Positions 62,378-64,000 of a stretch of DNA of 64,000 nucleotides are shown piece by piece. A program made the position numbers and the translations under genes. The DNA lies in contig JABTVA010000007.1 of assembly GCA_015075075.1 (NCBI GenBank), forward strand, positions 93,115 to 157,114, written 5' to 3'. Position 1 is the first letter of the stretch; each line of letters begins with the position of its first letter. Source of the DNA: Deltaproteobacteria bacterium (GTDB taxonomy: Bacteria > Desulfobacterota > GWC2-55-46). The notes under the pieces were generated by a model, which had not been told where the DNA came from, made no database searches, and was given only the letters and a program-made list of their open reading frames with translations.

Positions 62378-63529
62378 ATGAAAAGGCTTCTGAACAGCAC
62401 CAGGCGGTATCTCAGGAGGAGCATCTTCCACTTCCGGTGCTCGGATTTCCTCAAGGAGAAGGAGTCCGGGCTCTACGTAGAGGACTACTTCCACGAGGTG
62501 GTCTATCTCGAACGGAGGAGGGCTGAGCGCACGGGAAGGGCGTTCGTCATGATGCTCGTCGATTTCGAGGGGCTCCTCGGCGGAGAAGGCTCGGAGGAAA
62601 CGGTGCGCTCTGTCTCGGAAAGGCTCGCGGCCACGACGCGCGAGGTGGACATAAAGGGCTGGTACAGGCACAACCATGTGCTCGGGGTGGTCTTTACAGA
62701 TACCTCGTCCGGCGCGATCGGCTCGATACGCGAGAAGGTGATGGCGAGCCTCGCCGAGGACGAATCCATCGGGGGCCGCGCCGGCCACCTCAAGATAACG
62801 TTCCACCCGTTCCCCGAGGAGACAGGAGGCGGCAAGGCCCTTCCGGTGGACTTCAAGCTCTACCCCGACCTACAGCGGAAAAAGGAGATCAGGAAGATCT
62901 CGCTTGCCGCCAAGCGGGTCATGGACCTCGCCGGGAGCATATTCGGCCTGCTCCTCTTCTCGCCCTTTTTCCTTGCGCTTCCGGTCATCATCAAGCTCAC
63001 CTCGCGCGGGCCCGTCTTTTTCAGGCAGGAGAGGGTCGGCGAGTTCGGAAAAAGGTTCACCTTCCTCAAGTTCAGGTCCATGTACGAGGGCGTCGACGAC
63101 AAGACCCACTCGGAATACGTAAAAAGGCTCATTCGCGAGGACAGGGCCTACTCCGAGGGCGCGGGCCGCGCCGTCTACAAGATACAGGACGACCCGCGAG
63201 TTACGCCCATAGGGAAATTCCTGAGAAAGACGAGCCTTGATGAGCTCCCGCAGTTCCTGAACGTCCTCGGCGGCGACATGTCCCTCGTCGGCCCGAGGCC
63301 GCCGATCCCGTACGAGCTCGAAAGCTACGGGGCCTGGCACTGGCGGAGGGTGATAGAGGCCAAGCCCGGAATAACCGGCCTCTGGCAGGTGATGGGCAGG
63401 AGCATGAAATCATATAACGACATGGTCAGGCTGGACTTGAGGTACATAGAGGAATGGTCGCTCTGGCTGGACATCAAGATAATACTCCTTACGCCCTTCT
63501 CGATGGTATCGAGCAAGGGCGCCTATTGA
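62378..63529 (+). CDS. Initiating sugar transferase with degenerate GGDEF-like N-terminal domain
   Basis: 383 residues. Residues about 30-150 resemble a diguanylate-cyclase fold (YLERRRAERTGRAFVMMLVD; SEERLAATTR-like region), but the GGDEF site reads RHNHVLGVVF (97-106), so no cyclase activity is expected. Residues 165-383 are the bacterial sugar-transferase domain: one membrane helix (AGSIFGLLLFSPFFLALPVI), GPVFFRQERVGEFGKRF, LKFRSM, TSLDELPQFLNVLGGDMSLV and KPGITGLWQVMGRS. It lacks the usual four N-terminal helices. Starts the second locus's repeat unit on undecaprenyl phosphate. Confidence 0.9.
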   Translation: MKRLLNSTRRYLRRSIFHFRCSDFLKEKESGLYVEDYFHEVVYLERRRAERTGRAFVMMLVDFEGLLGGEGSEETVRSVSERLAATTREVDIKGWYRHNHVLGVVFTDTSSGAIGSIREKVMASLAEDESIGGRAGHLKITFHPFPEETGGGKALPVDFKLYPDLQRKKEIRKISLAAKRVMDLAGSIFGLLLFSPFFLALPVIIKLTSRGPVFFRQERVGEFGKRFTFLKFRSMYEGVDDKTHSEYVKRLIREDRAYSEGAGRAVYKIQDDPRVTPIGKFLRKTSLDELPQFLNVLGGDMSLVGPRPPIPYELESYGAWHWRRVIEAKPGITGLWQVMGRSMKSYNDMVRLDLRYIEEWSLWLDIKIILLTPFSMVSSKGAY

Positions 63530-63551
63530 AAACGGAGGGAAAGGCGGGCGG

Positions 63552-64000
63552 ATGCTGAAGGTAGGGGTAATCGGGTACGGCTACTGGGGCCCGAACATAG
63601 TGCGGAACTTCAATTCCATCGACGGCGCGTGCGTGGCGGCGGTTTGCGACAAGAACCGGGGTTCACTCGCGCGCGCGGTGAAGAACTGTCCGGGCATAAC
63701 GGCGACGACAGACAGCCGCGACATCGTCACCTCGCCGGACATAGACGTCGTGACCGTGATAACCCCGGTCAGCACCCATTACGAGCTCGCACGGGCGGCG
63801 CTCCTTAACGGGAAGCACGTCTTCGTCGAGAAGCCGTTCACCTCCACCGCGGCCCAGGCCGAGGAGCTCATTGATATCGCCGCGAGGAAAAAGCTCAAGA
63901 TAATGGTCGACCACACGTTCCTCTTCACGAGCGCGGTAAGGAAGATAAAGGAGATAATCGACGAGGGCGTGCTCGGGGACCTCTACTATTACGACTCCAC
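63552..64000 (+). CDS. Gfo/Idh/MocA family oxidoreductase (partial)
   Basis: The first 149 residues; it runs off the window. NAD(P)-binding Rossmann start VGVIGYGYWGPNIVRNF, then VTVITPVSTHYELARAALLN and the active-site Lys motif KHVFVEKPFTSTA. In polysaccharide loci such enzymes are often WlbA-like UDP-sugar 3-dehydrogenases; this is plausible here but not shown. 22 nt after the sugar transferase, same operon. Confidence 0.92.
   Translation, partial: MLKVGVIGYGYWGPNIVRNFNSIDGACVAAVCDKNRGSLARAVKNCPGITATTDSRDIVTSPDIDVVTVITPVSTHYELARAALLNGKHVFVEKPFTSTAAQAEELIDIAARKKLKIMVDHTFLFTSAVRKIKEIIDEGVLGDLYYYDS

Overview
The window is G+C-rich bacterial chromosome from a Gram-negative organism with pili, a type II secretion system (T2SS), an RND efflux pump and two exopolysaccharide loci. 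Gene content (sigma-54 pilin promoter, enhancer-binding protein, T2SS, many dispersed palindromic repeats) suggests a deltaproteobacterial (Desulfobacterota/Myxococcota-like) or Nitrospirota-like lineage. No rRNA or other phylogenetic marker allows a firm placement.

Layout. 0-2 kb: end of a membrane protein and two type IV pilins with a sigma-54-type promoter. 2.3-8.8 kb (minus): exopolysaccharide locus with Wzz, Wzi, an initiating sugar transferase and a multi-SLBB export protein. 9-13 kb (plus): MoxR/DUF58/transglutaminase operon. 13-17.7 kb (minus): phosphorelay cluster. 17.9-22.4 kb: polA, an unknown exported protein and rhlE. 22.5-29.5 kb: ZIP transporter, acetyltransferase, a 1.2-kb tRNA-Arg island with a TumE/TumA-type toxin-antitoxin pair, DUF389 protein and a 2-hydroxyacid dehydrogenase. 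29.5-33 kb: repeat-rich region with a sigma-54 activator and, beside it, two tiny membrane-protein genes behind a sigma-54-type promoter. 33-40.5 kb: CapA-like protein and a TetR/TolC/adaptor/RND operon. 40.5-43.8 kb: Fur-family regulator with znuACB. 44-55.5 kb: complete T2SS split into divergent gspG-M (minus) and luxR-gspCDEF (plus) arms. 55.7-64 kb: PilZ protein and a second exopolysaccharide locus (export protein, outer-membrane barrel, chain-length protein, MinD-like ATPase, tyrosine kinase, NusG-like antiterminator, sugar transferase, oxidoreductase).

About twelve genes carry one or more apparent single-base frameshifts, mostly at 22-32 kb and 48-61 kb, while other stretches are clean. 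Most look like missed bases in short G or C runs inside intact operons. I read them as sequence errors rather than decay and annotate each as one gene.

The most interesting unexplained structure is at 30.3-32.4 kb. A sigma-54 activator with a cysteine-bearing PAS domain lies next to a terminator-bounded operon of two proteins of 25 and 33 residues. TGTTTC/GAAACA inverted repeats occur in front of both. Also notable are the tRNA-Arg toxin-antitoxin island, a J-like domain fused to a CpsD-type kinase, a degenerate GGDEF-like domain fused to a sugar transferase, and three families of transposase-less inverted-repeat elements, one found about 20 nt upstream of two start codons.
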